From Canna indica (taxonomy: Eukaryota > Streptophyta > Magnoliopsida > Zingiberales > Cannaceae): 64,000 nucleotides of DNA. The stretch is from assembly GCA_034359265.1 (NCBI GenBank), contig CP136897.1, positions 21,508,001 to 21,572,000 of the forward strand. The letters run 5' to 3'. Below, one piece after another: positions 34,401 through 45,784 of the stretch (the stretch's first letter is position 1; each line of letters begins with the position of its first letter). A program made the position numbers and the translations under genes. The notes under the pieces were generated by a model. It did no database searches, was not told the origin of the DNA, and worked only from the letters and a program-made list of their open reading frames with translations.

Positions 34401-37266
34401 CTCAGTTCAAACATCAATTAAAAAGGGCAAGAAAGGTTAATCTAGTCAAAGGGATGAAAAACAAATATTTTTTCATTAAGTTGAGACTCTAAAGATTTTT
34501 CATGAAATAAGACAATCTCAACCAAATGGATGAAAAAACAAATATTTGATATGAAACAAAATCATACATGATATGTTCAAAACTAAATATTTGAATTCAA
34601 AACAAAAACATGTATGTTCTCAAGTATGTATGAACTTAGCATGATTTCATTCAAAGTATGCTTGAAACCATGAAAATGCTAAGTATCAAATTTGGCTATC
34701 TACTCATGTTTACTCATATTTAGGCATCTAGACATCAAACATGAGAGAATGTAAGTCTATGAATCAAGTTTGGGCTTAAGATGAAATTTTTAAGTTATGT
34801 TGTTGACTTAGGTCAAACTATACTTCTAGTTTTCAAAAATCAAACTTTTAAATATATACAAAATCATATTTTCGACGAAAATTTTTGATACTAATTTTTG
34901 GACGAAATTTTTTGATACCAAATGTTGAATGGTCATTTGAAATGCATGTATCAAGTTTGAACTCAAAATGAATTTTCTAAGTTCATTTTCCATCCTATAT
35001 TGATTTTAATAAACAAATGGATATTTCTAGCTATCATCCAAGTTATCAAAATCATTCCTAGAAATGATTTTACTCAAGAAATTGTGTGAATGATATTAGA
35101 AATGGAATCCAAATGGTATACATGAGTTTTTATTTGAAGTTTTTGAAGAAAAATCAAAGTATCGGAAAGATTGATATTTCAAGAGAGATGATACTTTATG
35201 TTTTCGAAATCTAACTTCAAAATTCTATTATAAATCAGATTCTTGATGAAACTTTTCAAAATTTTTACTGAAGAACCTAGATTTTTCAGTGAGGGTGCAG
35301 TTTTAAGAATCAGTTAAAAGGAATTTTTCTATATTTCTCTAGAAATAACTAAAAATATTATCAATTATTGGGTGACATGACATTTTCTTAATTTTCAGTT
35401 ATTCTTAAAGCATGTTCAATTTTCATTCAAACTTTTATGACATCATAAAGTGATCATGTAAAGAATGTATGTCAAGTTTGAAATGAAAATTATGTTCTTA
35501 AGTCAAGATATTAACCTAGCATGGTTTCAATCAAAACTAAGCTAGTTATCATGAAACTTGCTAAGTGTCAATCTTATCATTTACTCATGATTTTTCAAAC
35601 TTAACCCTATGTACACCTAACATTAGTAAGTCTAAACATGTTCCCCAAATATGGATTAAAAATGAGACCTTTAAGTCAACTTGGTTCAAAAGAGGTTTTC
35701 ATGAAACCACCTCTATGTCATTTTATTCATATCCATATGAATTTTTCATTCTAAGTGCATGAAAATATGTCATACCTATTCCTAAACATGTTTATGAAGT
35801 TTGGACTTAAAATCAAGTGTCCAAGTCAATTTGTTGACTTGGGTCAAACTTTTTCAAGCTTAAGTCCTCTAAATTGATATAGTAATCACATTATTCATCT
35901 AGACATGAATTTTCAGTTTTAAATATCTAGACTTATGTGATGTGTATCTAAACATGTTTCTCAACTACTAACTCAAAATGAGGTCTCTAATATAAATTTT
36001 AACTTAGAGCAAGTTTCATTCAATCAAGATATCTTGAAAATTCAAACATTTATCATGCAAAAATAATCATGAGTATAGAGACATCATTAAACATAGATAT
36101 TCAATTATTATACTAAAATTTTTTGCAAAATTAAATCTATACCTTAGTCTTAGAAATTTGCCAAACTTGTCTTTTTACTTTTCAATTTTCTTCATAATAG
36201 CATAGCCTTCCAAATTTTTATCACTTTCTTAACTTGCAAGTAGGCTTCATTAGTATCATAATGAAATAGTATGCCAACTAGCAAGCTATTTTACTAAATA
36301 GCACAAGTTTAATGCAAAGTTTAAAAAAATTTCAACATATGCTAGATAGTAAAGATTCATTTTAAGGAGGTTATTATGATATCAAAATGAATCTAATGAA
36401 TCTTAAGATGTGAAACATTGGAGGAATAAGGTCCCTAAATATGTTTAACTAGTTTGGTCTTTAAGGAATGTCTCTAATAGTAAGTATCAACCTAGAGTAA
36501 GTTTTATTTAATGAAATTTGTCTGAGTGCTAAGATTCTACCTACTCATAAAAATTCAAGGATTTAACATGCAATATTAATCATGAGTATTGAGATATTAT
36601 TTAAGCTTAAACATTGAGGTATAATACTAAGATTTTGAATTTATCTAAGTTATACCTTATTCATGATGATTTAGCTAAACTTTTCATTTTTCATTGTCAT
36701 AGCCTTCCATTCTTAATTACCAATAACTTGCAAGTATACTTCATAAATAGAAAATGAAACCAAATCTACATGCTATCTATCAAACTAAATAGTGAAGTGA
36801 AAAATCAAGTATCATTTTTCAAATTCAACTTCATTAAATAGCATGAATTCATTTTCATATAAATCATTCATGATAACAAAATGAATCAAGAGATCTCAAA
36901 ATATGAAATTTTGAAAAATAAGATCTCCAACCCTTCCTATTGGTTGAAAACCGAAAGGCCACAATGAGCCTACGATTTAGAACCGCTAGGTCGCATAAAC
37001 CCATTACAGGCTACATAGGTCTCCGAAGAGACCGAAAAATCAAAATCAAAAAATCAAAAGCATTTTCAAAAGAACTCTTTAGCAAGAGCGGGGAAAACAA
37101 CTCAAATTAAACATAATATCATAATCTTCAACTAAGGTAAAACAATGCAAGTTAGAAGATGATACCAAAATAGTTTTGATGCCAACTTTACCTAAGGCAT
37201 CAATGTAGATTGAAGTTGCAACCAAAGGAGAATTCATCATTCAAGTCCATGGTCAACTTCAATTCT
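34400..37266 (-). repeat. Pol-less internal spacer made of diverged long repeats
   Basis: No reverse transcriptase, integrase or protease motif is visible on either strand. AT-rich paragraphs recur with drift: ACCTAGCATGGTTTCAATC-like (34635, 35515, 36490), CATGCAAWATWAATCATGAGTAT (36055, 36565) and CATAGCCTTCCA followed by AACTTGCAAGTA (36200-36245, 36695-36735). The latter two give a period near 500 bp. Confidence 0.6.
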
Positions 37267-37503
37267 TCAATCTCCTTCAACTTTACCTAGAGCATGAGAT
37301 TTCCTAAATGAGATATTTTGATTTCTAGAATTCTTAAAGGATGAAGCGTTAACTTTTCTACTCAAAACCAACATCTCATTCATCAACTCATCCATGGATT
37401 TATGCAATGCATGTAGTTGAGATTTTAACATGCAATTCTCATCTTTCAATTTTTCATTCTCAAGTTTGAAATCATTTTTCAAGTCATTACTCCTAAGTTT
37501 CAT
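37267..37503 (-). pseudogene. Detached C-terminal part of Gag
   Basis: Open for 78 codons right after the gag stop. It is coiled-coil-like with Lys/Glu and Leu periodicity and ends with a basic NQNISFRKSHALGK segment of a type seen near the end of Sirevirus Gag proteins. It lies after the TAA at 37507, so it is separate unless the stop is read through. Confidence 0.55.
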
Positions 37504-37506
37504 TTT

Positions 37507-38439
37507 TTATTTCAAACCTTCATTTTCATTTTTCAAGTCTTTTACCTCACTTTTTAAATTCTCAATTTCGAGCTTAAAATCATCATGGCAAGGAACAAGT
37601 GTACTTGTATTCAATTTTTCATTTTTTAGTTCATGCACATGAGAACTAAGCCTTAAATTTTCTTTCTTTAGTTTTCTATTTTCCTTGTTCTTTTTCACAA
37701 GCAAGACATACATTTTCTTAGATTCTTCTAATAGCTCATCATAAGTCGTATCTAAAGAATTTGAGCTACTATCATTATTATCACTATCAAGATTTCTATC
37801 ATGACTAGAAGTAGAAGATTTTACCTCATTCCGAAGACCCATGAGGCAAAAGTTCGATGTAGCTTCATTGTCATGACAAGAAGATGCTTCACTTGATTGA
37901 GATGTGGATGAAGAAGCACACTTCTTTTTGGATTTCTTCTTCAAGAGGGGACAATTCATCTTCTTATGTCCCGTCTCTTGGCACATGAAGCACCTAAGTT
38001 TCCGTTTCCGATTCTTGCTTGTGCTTCTTTGGCAAGAAATGCTTTGGGCATCAAAACCGAGGTTAGTACTAGGGGGATGACCATTGTCATCACCACCCTC
38101 AACAAAAGTATTAAGCTCTTCAGTTTTAGCATAATCATATAACATATTTAATGTTGCCCAAATATCAAAAACCGAAGTGCAATGCATGACTTTTTCAAGG
38201 ATGCTATTAGGTAAGGTACAAAAAATGCTATACGTAGCATCTCCATTAAATTGAAACATTTTCTTTTCATGTTCACTCCAATCATGCATGTCAACCTTAG
38301 GTTCAATGTATTCTAGTTTAATCATGTTATGAACATCAAAACCTCTAGTCTTTAAGTAATTGTACATCCTAGACTTCCAAAGACCAAAGTTTGATTCATC
38401 GAACCTAGGAGGTGAAGATGCTACCAACTCTAGTGCCAT
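37507..38439 (-). CDS. Gag of the pol-less element (310 aa, open)
   Basis: The best start is ATG 38439 (MALELVASSPPRFDESN). The frame is open further upstream to 38505, but only through the primer-binding site and without another ATG. Domains: an N-terminal copia Gag region (GLWKSRMYNYLKTRG, about residues 20-35), a UBN2-like helix region, a CCHC knuckle (CFMCQETGHKKMNC, about residues 150-163) followed by a basic run, a Ser/Asn-rich linker, and a C-terminal coiled coil. The stop is TAA at 37507-37509. A same-strand frame at 37503-37267 continues the coiled-coil style (MLKSQLHALHKSMDELMNEM) and was probably once joined to it. It is the only long undamaged retroelement frame in the window. Gag would package the RNA; enzymes must come from elsewhere. 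Confidence 0.78.
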   Translation of the reverse strand: MALELVASSPPRFDESNFGLWKSRMYNYLKTRGFDVHNMIKLEYIEPKVDMHDWSEHEKKMFQFNGDATYSIFCTLPNSILEKVMHCTSVFDIWATLNMLYDYAKTEELNTFVEGGDDNGHPPSTNLGFDAQSISCQRSTSKNRKRKLRCFMCQETGHKKMNCPLLKKKSKKKCASSSTSQSSEASSCHDNEATSNFCLMGLRNEVKSSTSSHDRNLDSDNNDSSSNSLDTTYDELLEESKKMYVLLVKKNKENRKLKKENLRLSSHVHELKNEKLNTSTLVPCHDDFKLEIENLKSEVKDLKNENEGLK

Positions 38440-38494
38440 TCTAGGGTCGAGATAAATTGTAGAAGGGATGATGAAATCACAATCTACGACCGAC

Positions 38495-38506
38495 TCTGAT
38501 ACCAAT
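38495..38506 (-). other. Primer-binding site of the gag-only element
   Basis: The minus strand reads ATTGGTATCAGA directly after the 5' LTR, matching the 3' end of initiator tRNA-Met, as in the host copia element. Confidence 0.82.
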
Positions 38507-39949
38507 TATTGGTCGAGATGACAACACTAGAGGGGGGGTGAATAGTGTGTTAACTAAATTAATTAGCCTAAATTTAATTTTAAGCATTTCTCAAATCGTT
38601 TAAGCAAATTGCAATTTTACGATTGGATGCGGAAGCAATATAAACAATTAATCACAAATATAATATCAATGCAAACACACAAATTTATAATGGTTCGGCC
38701 CCAATGCCTGCTACATTACCTAAGCACCCCGCTTAGGATTTCCAAACTAGGTTTACTAGATTAATTCTTGTTTCTCTTACAATGAGGACTTTGAATCGAA
38801 GAGTCACACTCTCGACCTAAGGCACTTCCACACCCGAAAGTCTTTGCCTTCTTATCAAGAGCACGTTTCCATCTCAACCCTAAGGGATACCTCAACTAAT
38901 CCTAGTAAAACTAAATTTACACAAGTGACTTTACACCTTCACAACAAGGTAACCACTTCCACTCAAGACCTAACAACCTAGGTCTTACTCAAACTCAACT
39001 CCAAGAAAAAACACGTTCAAATAACGGTTAAAATTACAATGAAAAGAGCTTAGAATAAAACCAAGAATAAATGCTCTTTTCCAAGCCTTGGAACCTCCAA
39101 CTCGCTAAGTCGTAGAGCTCGAATCAATTCCCGAGTTGAGGCAGAGTGTACGCTTGAAGAAGTTGTCGGCGGAAGAACCGAGCGCAAGCAATTAATCTTT
39201 TGGAAGGCTTAAAAATCTCCTTTGAATGCTCAATTTAATATGTAACAATGAGAGGAGAGAGGTTAAAATGAGTTAGATGAGGTATATTTATACCCTCTCA
39301 AAGAAACGACAACTCAACGGGTAGAAAACTATATGTTACAACCGCTCGGTCGATTGGCCGATCGACCGACCAATCGACCGCTTAGAGCGACTGCTGCCTA
39401 TTCTCTCTGTGCGGTCGATCGGCGGGTCGACCGCCAGATGCAAATCTTACGTTCCCTTAATCCGGTCGACCGCCTGGTCGACCGACGCAAGTTGCGACTT
39501 CAGCTATCCACAGTTCGATCGACCGACAAGGCCCATTTCTGGCTTCGGTCGGTCGACCGTCCGGTCGACCGAGAGGCTACTGCCGATTTGCGGCATTCTT
39601 CGGTCGATCGAACATAGGTTGATATTGATTTTTCAGCCATTTTTCTTGTGCGCTTCATTTTCGGGTTTCGGCCTTCAACGTGCGTCATCTTGAAGAGTTT
39701 TCCATATGTTCTTTTGACTTGTCCAAGACATCTTTGGTGCACACGTCGATCTTCGAGAAATTTCCGCGACGAACTCGAGCGCGACTATCAATGTCCTTTC
39801 GATTTTTTGATTTCTTTTGATTTATTCGATCGAGGACATCGAACACTAACCGATATGGAACCTGAAAGATTTCTCAATGAAATATTAGTTCCATGTGTGT
39901 TATCATCAAAACCGAGATTAAGACTAAGGTTGAAAACCTTAAGCCAACA
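38507..39949 (-). repeat. 5' LTR of the gag-only element
   Basis: 1,443 bp. The + strand start is TATTGGTCGAG where the partner has TGTTGGTCGAG. By-eye divergence from the partner over the first 280 bp is about 5-6%, plus indels in the palindrome cluster (39340-39615). Confidence 0.88.
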
Positions 39950-39954
39950 TACTC

Positions 39955-42954
39955 CCCTACCCATGCATTAAAAATGTCTTACTAGTTGATGGGTTAAAGC
40001 ATAATTTGATTAGCATATCTCAATTATGTGACAATGGATATGTAGTCATTTTTGAAGCATCTAAATGCATCATTAGAAGTGCACCATCTAATGATATTGT
40101 GTTCATTGGAAATAGACAAGAAAATGTTTACACATTAGTTCTAATTAATGTTTTGCCTAATCCCCATGTTAGATGCTTGGTTGCCATGAAAAATGATTCT
40201 TGGTTGTGGCATAGAAGGCTAGAACATGCTAGCATGAGTCTCATCCAAGAAATACCTAAAAAGGACTTAGTAAAAAGAATACCTAAGATAAAATTTAAAA
40301 AAGACAAACTTTGTGATGCATGTCAACATGGTAAACAAGTTAAGTCTTTCATAGCATTAATCAAGTGAGTACATCTAGAACACTTGAACTTGTGCACATG
40401 GATCTCTTTGGTCCTTGTGATGTAGCTAGTCTAGGTGGAAAATTATATTGTTATATTTTGGTTGATGATTTCTCGAGATTTACATGGGTTTTCTTCTTAG
40501 CTAAGAAAAATAAAACTTTTGATTTTTTCAAAAAAATTTCTAGGCAAGTTACAAATGAGAAGGGAACTTCAATTTTGAAAATTAGAAGCGATAATGGAGG
40601 AGAATTTAAAAATGAAAAGTTTTCCGAATTTTGTGATGAATTGGGTATTGAGCATACATTTTCTTCCCGTAGAACCCCTCAACAAAACGAGGTGGTTGAG
40701 AGGAAGAATAAAATCTTACAAGAGATGGCTAGGATCATGCTTTGTAAAAATAATTTGCCCAAGTACTTCTGGACCGAAGCCATAAATACCTCTTGTTATG
40801 TGCTTAATCGTGTTTTATTAAGACCCAAAATCAAGAAAATATCTTTTGAGCTTTGGAATGATAAAATCCCAAGTGTGAGATATTTTCATATTTTTGGATG
40901 TAAATGCTTTATCTTAAACACTAAGGAGCATCTAGGAAAATTTGAATCTAAATCCGATAAAGGTATTTCCTAGGTTACTCCAATAGTTCTAAGGCATATA
41001 GAGTCTATAATCGTAGAACTATGATTATTGAAGAATCTATGCATATTACATTTGATGAAACTAATGATTCTTCTAGAAATGTTAAGATTGTGAATGTAGG
41101 TGAGGAACTTGAGGAACTCACATTTCATGACAAAGAGGTTGAGAATGAAAACAATGAGGAAACTCAACATGAAGAACCATCATCCTCAACTCTACCTCAA
41201 GATGAAGAAGAAGAAGAAGAAGAAGAAGAAGAAGAAGAAGAAGAAGAAGAAGAAGAAGAAGAAGAAGAAGAAGAAGAAGAAGAAGAAGAAGAAGAAGAAG
41301 AAGCTCTACCACCTCTCCCCAAAGGGTATCAGTTGATTAGAGATCATCCAATGGATCAAGTCATTGGAGAACCATCAACGAGAGTGGTAACGCGCAATAA
41401 ACTTAAGAACATTTGTCAATATGTAGCATTCATATCTCAAGTAGAGCTAAAAAATATTAAGGAAGCAATAGAAGATAAATTTTGGGTAATAGCTATGCAA
41501 GAAGAACTTAATCAATTTGTTACGAATGAAGTATGAGACTTATTACCTAAACCTAGCAGACAAACCGTGATTGAGACTAAATGGGTATTTAGAAACAAGC
41601 TAGATGAAGGAGGTTTAGTCATTAGAAACAAAGCTAGGTTAGTGGCCCAAGGGTACAATCAAGAAGAAGGAATAGACTATAATGAAACTTATGCTCCCGT
41701 AGTTAGACTAGAGGTAATTCACATGCTTTTAGCTTATGCTAGTTTTAAAGGCTTTAAACTTTTTCAAATGGATGTTAAAAGTGCATTTTTTAAATGGTTT
41801 TATCGATGAAGAAATTTATGTTGAACAACCCCCCGGATTTAAAAGTTTTGAGTTTCTAAATCATGTTTTTAAACTTAAAAAGGTTTTATATGGCTTAAAA
41901 CAAGCCCCTAGGGCTTTGTATGAAAGACTTTCCACATTTTTGATAGGTCAAGGCTTTAGCATTTGAAAAACCGATGTTTCTCTTTTTATAAAACATAATG
42001 AAAATGATATTTTACTCATGCAAATTTATGTTGATAATATAATATTTGGTGCTACTAATGAATTACTTTGTGAGTGGTTTGCAAAGTGCATGCAAGAAGA
42101 GTTTGAGATGAACATGATGGGAGAACTTTCCTTCATGCTTGGTCTCCAAATCAAGCAAACCAACAAAAAAATCTTCATAAATCAAGCTAAATACACGAAG
42201 GAGCTCATCAAAAGGTTTGGAATGAATGAAGCCAAGATGGCTTCTATACCAATGAGCACATCCATCAAGCTTGACAAAGATGAAGATGGTGTCAAAGTAG
42301 ATGAAAAACGATATAGAGGTATGATTGGTAGTCTTATCTATTTAACTGCAAGTAGACCTGATATCATATATGTTTAGTGTTTGTGCATGCGCTAGATTTT
42401 AATCTTGTCCTAGAATGTCTCACTTGAGTGCGGTCAAACGCATATTGAGATATTTGAAGGGCACGGTTGACTTAGGATTATGGTATCCATGTAATGCATC
42501 TTTCGATTTAATTGGTTTTTCGAATACCAATTTTGCCGAGTGTAAAGTAGATCGAAAAAGTACTAGTGGGTGTTGTCAATTCCTAGGGATGAGTCTTGTT
42601 TCTTGGTTTTCAAAAAAATAAAACTTTGTTGCACTTTCAACTACCGAAGCGGAATACATCGCTGCGGCTAGTTGTTGTGCACAAGTCCTTCGGATGAAAC
42701 AAACTCTTTTATATTATGGACTTAAGTATTTATGTATACCTATACATTGTGATAACACTAGTGCAATCAATTTAACAAAAAATCTTGTTTTACACTATAG
42801 GACCAAACATATTGATCTAAGGCACCATTTTCTTAGGGATAATATAGCTAAGGAAAATATATCCGTGGAATTCATATCCACCGATAAATAACTTGCGGAT
42901 ATATTTACAAAACCCTTAAGTGAAGAAAGCTTTACAAACTTAAGAATGTAATTA
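39955..42954 (+). pseudogene. Copia pol: integrase, reverse transcriptase, RNase H, broken
   Basis: GAG-pre-integrase lies at 40006-40368 (LWHRRLEHASMSLI; CDACQHGKQ). Integrase lies at 40365-40973 (HMDLFGP, RSDNGGEF, VVERKN), keeping the D, D, E residues but with QQNE for the usual QQNG. A stop near 40971 follows. An acidic linker with 33 GAA codons lies at 41021-41536. RT lies at 41567-42377 (KARLVAQGYNQEEGIDYNETYAPV; DVKSAF, then a frameshift in a T-run near 41790; YGLKQAPRALYE). The catalytic box is YVDN where copia has YVDD (about 42025). RNase H lies at 42620-42950 (AEYIAA, HCDNTSAINL, TKHIDLRHHF, LADIFTKPL). Stops near 41536, 41964, 42375 and 42620 break it further. Confidence 0.87.
41204..41302 (+). 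repeat. (GAA)33 microsatellite
   Basis: An uninterrupted run of 33 GAA triplets, in frame as poly-Glu within the linker between integrase and RT of the copia pol. The opposite strand is (TTC)33. Two pure homopolymer-like frames on other registers (poly-Lys, poly-Leu) are shadows. Confidence 0.95.
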
Positions 42955-43413
42955 GGAATTTATGCTTTTCCTAGTGGTTAAAAATATTCAAAATATACAT
43001 GTTTTTGAAAAATTGCATTTCATGTGGTATCATCACACTTATGTATTGCCTTGTAATGGGGCTTTGCGACTTATCGATGTTTTCCTTCTATAGGCTTACA
43101 TTGATAGGAAGGACTATAGTGGTAGATGATACTCGGTTTTCTGGTTTTAATGATGGAACTCATTAATAGTACCTTAGTTCTTGCCCTTTTTGATTGATGT
43201 CAAAAGGGGGAGAAAAAGGTAATGTTACACTTGTTTTATGATGCATATAGATAGGGGGAGTTACAAGCATAATATGCATATTGATAGGGGGAGCATATGT
43301 TAAGTTGCGAACTAAGTTGCGCATGCCTTAACTCAAACTCACAAATGATACTTAGAGTCTTCTTTTATATAAAAATTTCATGTTATGTTTGTCATCATCA
43401 AAAAGGGGGAGAT
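42955..43413 (+). other. Copia 3' non-coding region with multiple polypurine tracts
   Basis: AGGGGGAG-type tracts lie at 43204-43217, 43250-43260, 43283-43293 and 43400-43413, the last directly before the 3' LTR. There is no envelope-like frame in this stretch. Multiple tracts support Sirevirus identity. Confidence 0.75.
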
Positions 43414-44698
43414 TGTTGGCCCAAGGGTTCCCCTTTGGCTTCGATCTCTATTTTGATGATAACAAACATGTATTTAATATGTGTGTGAAGTTTTGAGTTC
43501 AGGTTGAGGTTGCGGTAAGCACGCGAACTTCGCTCGGAGAATCGCAAAAATCGTTAAAAAGGGCTCGAATGTAGATTAAGTACATTCTATGTAATATATC
43601 CCTAGGATTTCATCCTAAGCATATTTGTAAAGTTATCCAAGTCAAAACTTGGTAACAAAACCCATTAAAAAGCGTGTAACAAAACAAATGTAAAAAATCA
43701 GCCTCAACCCAGGTTCGATCGATCGAACAAGGCAGAAAATGGCAATAGCCATTTCGGTCGACCGGTCGATCGACCGAACAAGGCCAAAAACTGGCAACGG
43801 CTACTTCGGTCGACCAAACAAGGCTAAAATCTAGTAGTGGCTAATTCAGTCAATTAATCGATCGACCGAACAATAGAGGATTTAATCGCGATCAATTCGG
43901 TTGACCGAACATGGTTGTAGAAAGGCAGAACGCTAGCGGTCGCTGGGCGGTCGGTCGATCGATCGACCGACGATCGATCGGCAAGCGACCGGTCGGCGTC
44001 CAACAGGCAAAAAAATGCCCGTTGGAGCGTTGTTCCGTTTGAGAGGTTATAAATACCCCTCACCAACCTTCATTAATCCTTCTCAACCATTGTGCCTTCC
44101 AAGATTGATTCGTTCGCGCTTGCTTCTCTGATCGACGATTTCTCTCAAGCGCTCATCTTCCCTCGACTCCGGCTTCGATTCAACCTCAACATCTTGTGGA
44201 GTTGGAGGCATTGAAGGCTTGAAAAAGAGCTCTTACTTATGGTTTAATTTTTAGCTCTTTTTATTGTAATTTTACTTGTTGCTTGAACTTATTTTTCATT
44301 GATTAACTTGCTAGGTGTGCTAGTGTAAACACTTAGGGTTTACTTTGTAGAATTGTGTTTTGCCTAGGTGAATAGTTTTGAGGAGTTCTCAAAGGGTTGA
44401 GAACCGAGTCCTCGGTTGTATTCAAAGGAAAACACAAGGTCTATAAAGGATTTGGTTAGAAATCCTTGGTGTGGAACCAAGGTAGTGGAGTAAGCGGTTG
44501 GCCGAACCACTATAGTTTCTTGAGTTTGTATTGCCTTGTGTAATTGCTTATAATTGTGTTTCACACTCGCTAATGAACATTGTGTAGCTGCACTTACTTT
44601 CGGTTGAAGTTGGAATTGACTTAAAAGAAATTAAAGTAGAAGTAAAAAGTCACCCAACACTATTCAACCCCCCTTCTAGTGTGGTTATTCACTCAACA
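43414..44698 (+). repeat. Copia 3' LTR
   Basis: 1,285 bp, partner of 29496-30796, with its own CGGTCGACCG cluster at 43710-44000 and TATAAATACCCC at 44048-44059. Confidence 0.88.
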
Positions 44699-45209
44699 CA
44701 AGAGTCCACCATCAAGACATCCACACAAGGGCAGCCCCAAAAGTGAGCAAACCCTTAAAGTATAGGGTCACTCATCTTGTAGAAAGCCTCTACCTTTCCC
44801 TTAAGGGAAGGCCTTGACGAACTCCGACAGAATCGTCGTCCTCCTCACCGGAAAACTCCAAGATTCACCGCCGGAATGCTACCCTTCTCCCTCTCACCTC
44901 AATGTGCGTGCGCCTCACTTGTGCGCGCGCGAGGGTGTCCAAACTGGCCCCTATGAGAAGAGCAGATAAATATAAATCTGGCTCTCATAGGCCGCAATGA
45001 CAAGTATGCCCCCAACTAGTAACAACTCATTTCGCCCACTAAATGAGTCAAAAACTCGTTCAAGTAAGCATGAAATTATCTTAATAATTCAATTTGGCAT
45101 GCGCATAAGTCGTACCTCGGACCGCAGCCTCCGACGATCTTTCCGACTCGCTCCCACGCGCAAACTGAGTAAAAAAAAATAATATGAGCATGGGTATTAC
45201 AAAATATTA

Positions 45210-45411
45210 ATGGCATGTTTGCTTCACATGATAGATTGAATAATAAATGAGGGAGTATTGGATAAGAATTTTTAAATCTGATGTACATCGCATATAATAT
45301 CAATTTTATACTCTTCTATTCCCTTTTTCTTCTAATCCATGCACTAAACAAACGATGAATATTAATTCATCCATTGGCGTATCCCTTTATTATATGAAGC
45401 AAGCATGTCCT
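45210..45411. mobile_element. Harbinger-type MITE, upstream of gene B (1)
   Basis: It begins ATGGCATGTTTGCTTCACATG after TTA and ends GAAGCAAGCATGTCCT before AAT. The ends are imperfect inverted repeats. The interior matches the family in GAATAATAAATGAGGGAGTA and GATGTACATCG. There is no coding sequence. Confidence 0.7.
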
Positions 45412-45413
45412 AA

Positions 45414-45611
45414 TAGCATATTTATTTTATGGGATAAAATAGAATAGGATAAGAGATAAATTTTAATCCTTTATTTGTTTGATGCTTGGATAGTAAGAAA
45501 ATTAAATTAAAAGAATATAAAAATAATATTATATTCAGTGTATATTGAATAGAAAAATCTTATTTAATTTTCTCTCTTATTTATTATCCTATTCAACGAA
45601 ACAAATGGACC
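45414..45611. mobile_element. Harbinger-type MITE, upstream of gene B (2)
   Basis: Flanked by TAA on both sides (45411-45413, 45612-45614). It begins TAGCATATTTATTTTATGGGAT and ends CAACGAAACAAATGGACC. It lies about 240 bp upstream of the TATA box of gene B. Confidence 0.7.
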
Positions 45612-45784
45612 TAATGACGACTCAACCTGATTCCAATTTGCATTTAGTATGCTTAAATCCCATCTACATCCAATTCCTCTGATTCAACAGAAGAAATGAA
45701 TCTGATTAAACAAAAAAATAAATCACACAAGCTCTAGAAAAATGACAAGTGTTGAGAGCTGCAAAAGTGGTATTTAATTAATCA

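Larger units (their letters stand above)
32664..39949 (-). mobile_element. Gag-only, pol-less Sirevirus-like element nested in the copia pol
   Basis: 7,286 bp with LTRs at both ends and exact TACTC duplications (32659-32663, 39950-39954). In minus-strand order: LTR, initiator-Met primer site, one gag gene (38439-37507), about 3.3 kb without pol sequence, polypurine tracts, LTR. It shares with its host element the tRNA primer, TTTTGATGATAACAAACATG near the LTR start, ACTATTCACCCCC near the LTR end, GATAGGGGGAG-type tracts and the LTR palindromes. It could have been mobilised in trans by such a relative; that is inference. Confidence 0.88.
29496..44698 (+). mobile_element. Sirevirus-like Ty1/copia retrotransposon (15.2 kb including nested element)
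   Basis: LTRs are at 29496-30796 and 43414-44698, both beginning TGTTGGCCCAAGGG and ending CAACA. Exact CAAGA duplications lie at 29491-29495 and 44699-44703. The primer-binding site matches initiator tRNA-Met. Gag, protease, integrase, RT and RNase H follow in copia order. Four AGGGGGAG-type polypurine tracts upstream of the 3' LTR and CGG...CCG palindromes in the LTRs are described Sirevirus features. Without the nested element it is about 7.9 kb. Every coding domain is damaged. Confidence 0.88.
27440..45201. mobile_element. TGTCAC...TTACA family, copy 3, split by a copia element
   Basis: The left part (about 27440-29495) has the family layout, including GCGTGAGTTTACGACTTAG-like sequence and a TCTTCGGGGCACTCCCC repeat array. 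The right part (44704-45201) continues after the copia insertion and ends CATGGGTATTACA, like the ends of copies 1 and 2. The 5' TGTCAC end was not found, so the left edge is approximate and the copy may be truncated. CAAGA is duplicated where the copia element entered. Confidence 0.6.

Noticed and set aside
38440..38505. Longer gag start at 38505
   Set aside because: The codon there is TTG inside the primer-binding site, not ATG; the first ATG in frame is at 38439.
41100..41336. Frames giving poly-Lys and poly-Leu runs
   Set aside because: They are other registers or the opposite strand of the (GAA)33 tract inside copia pol.
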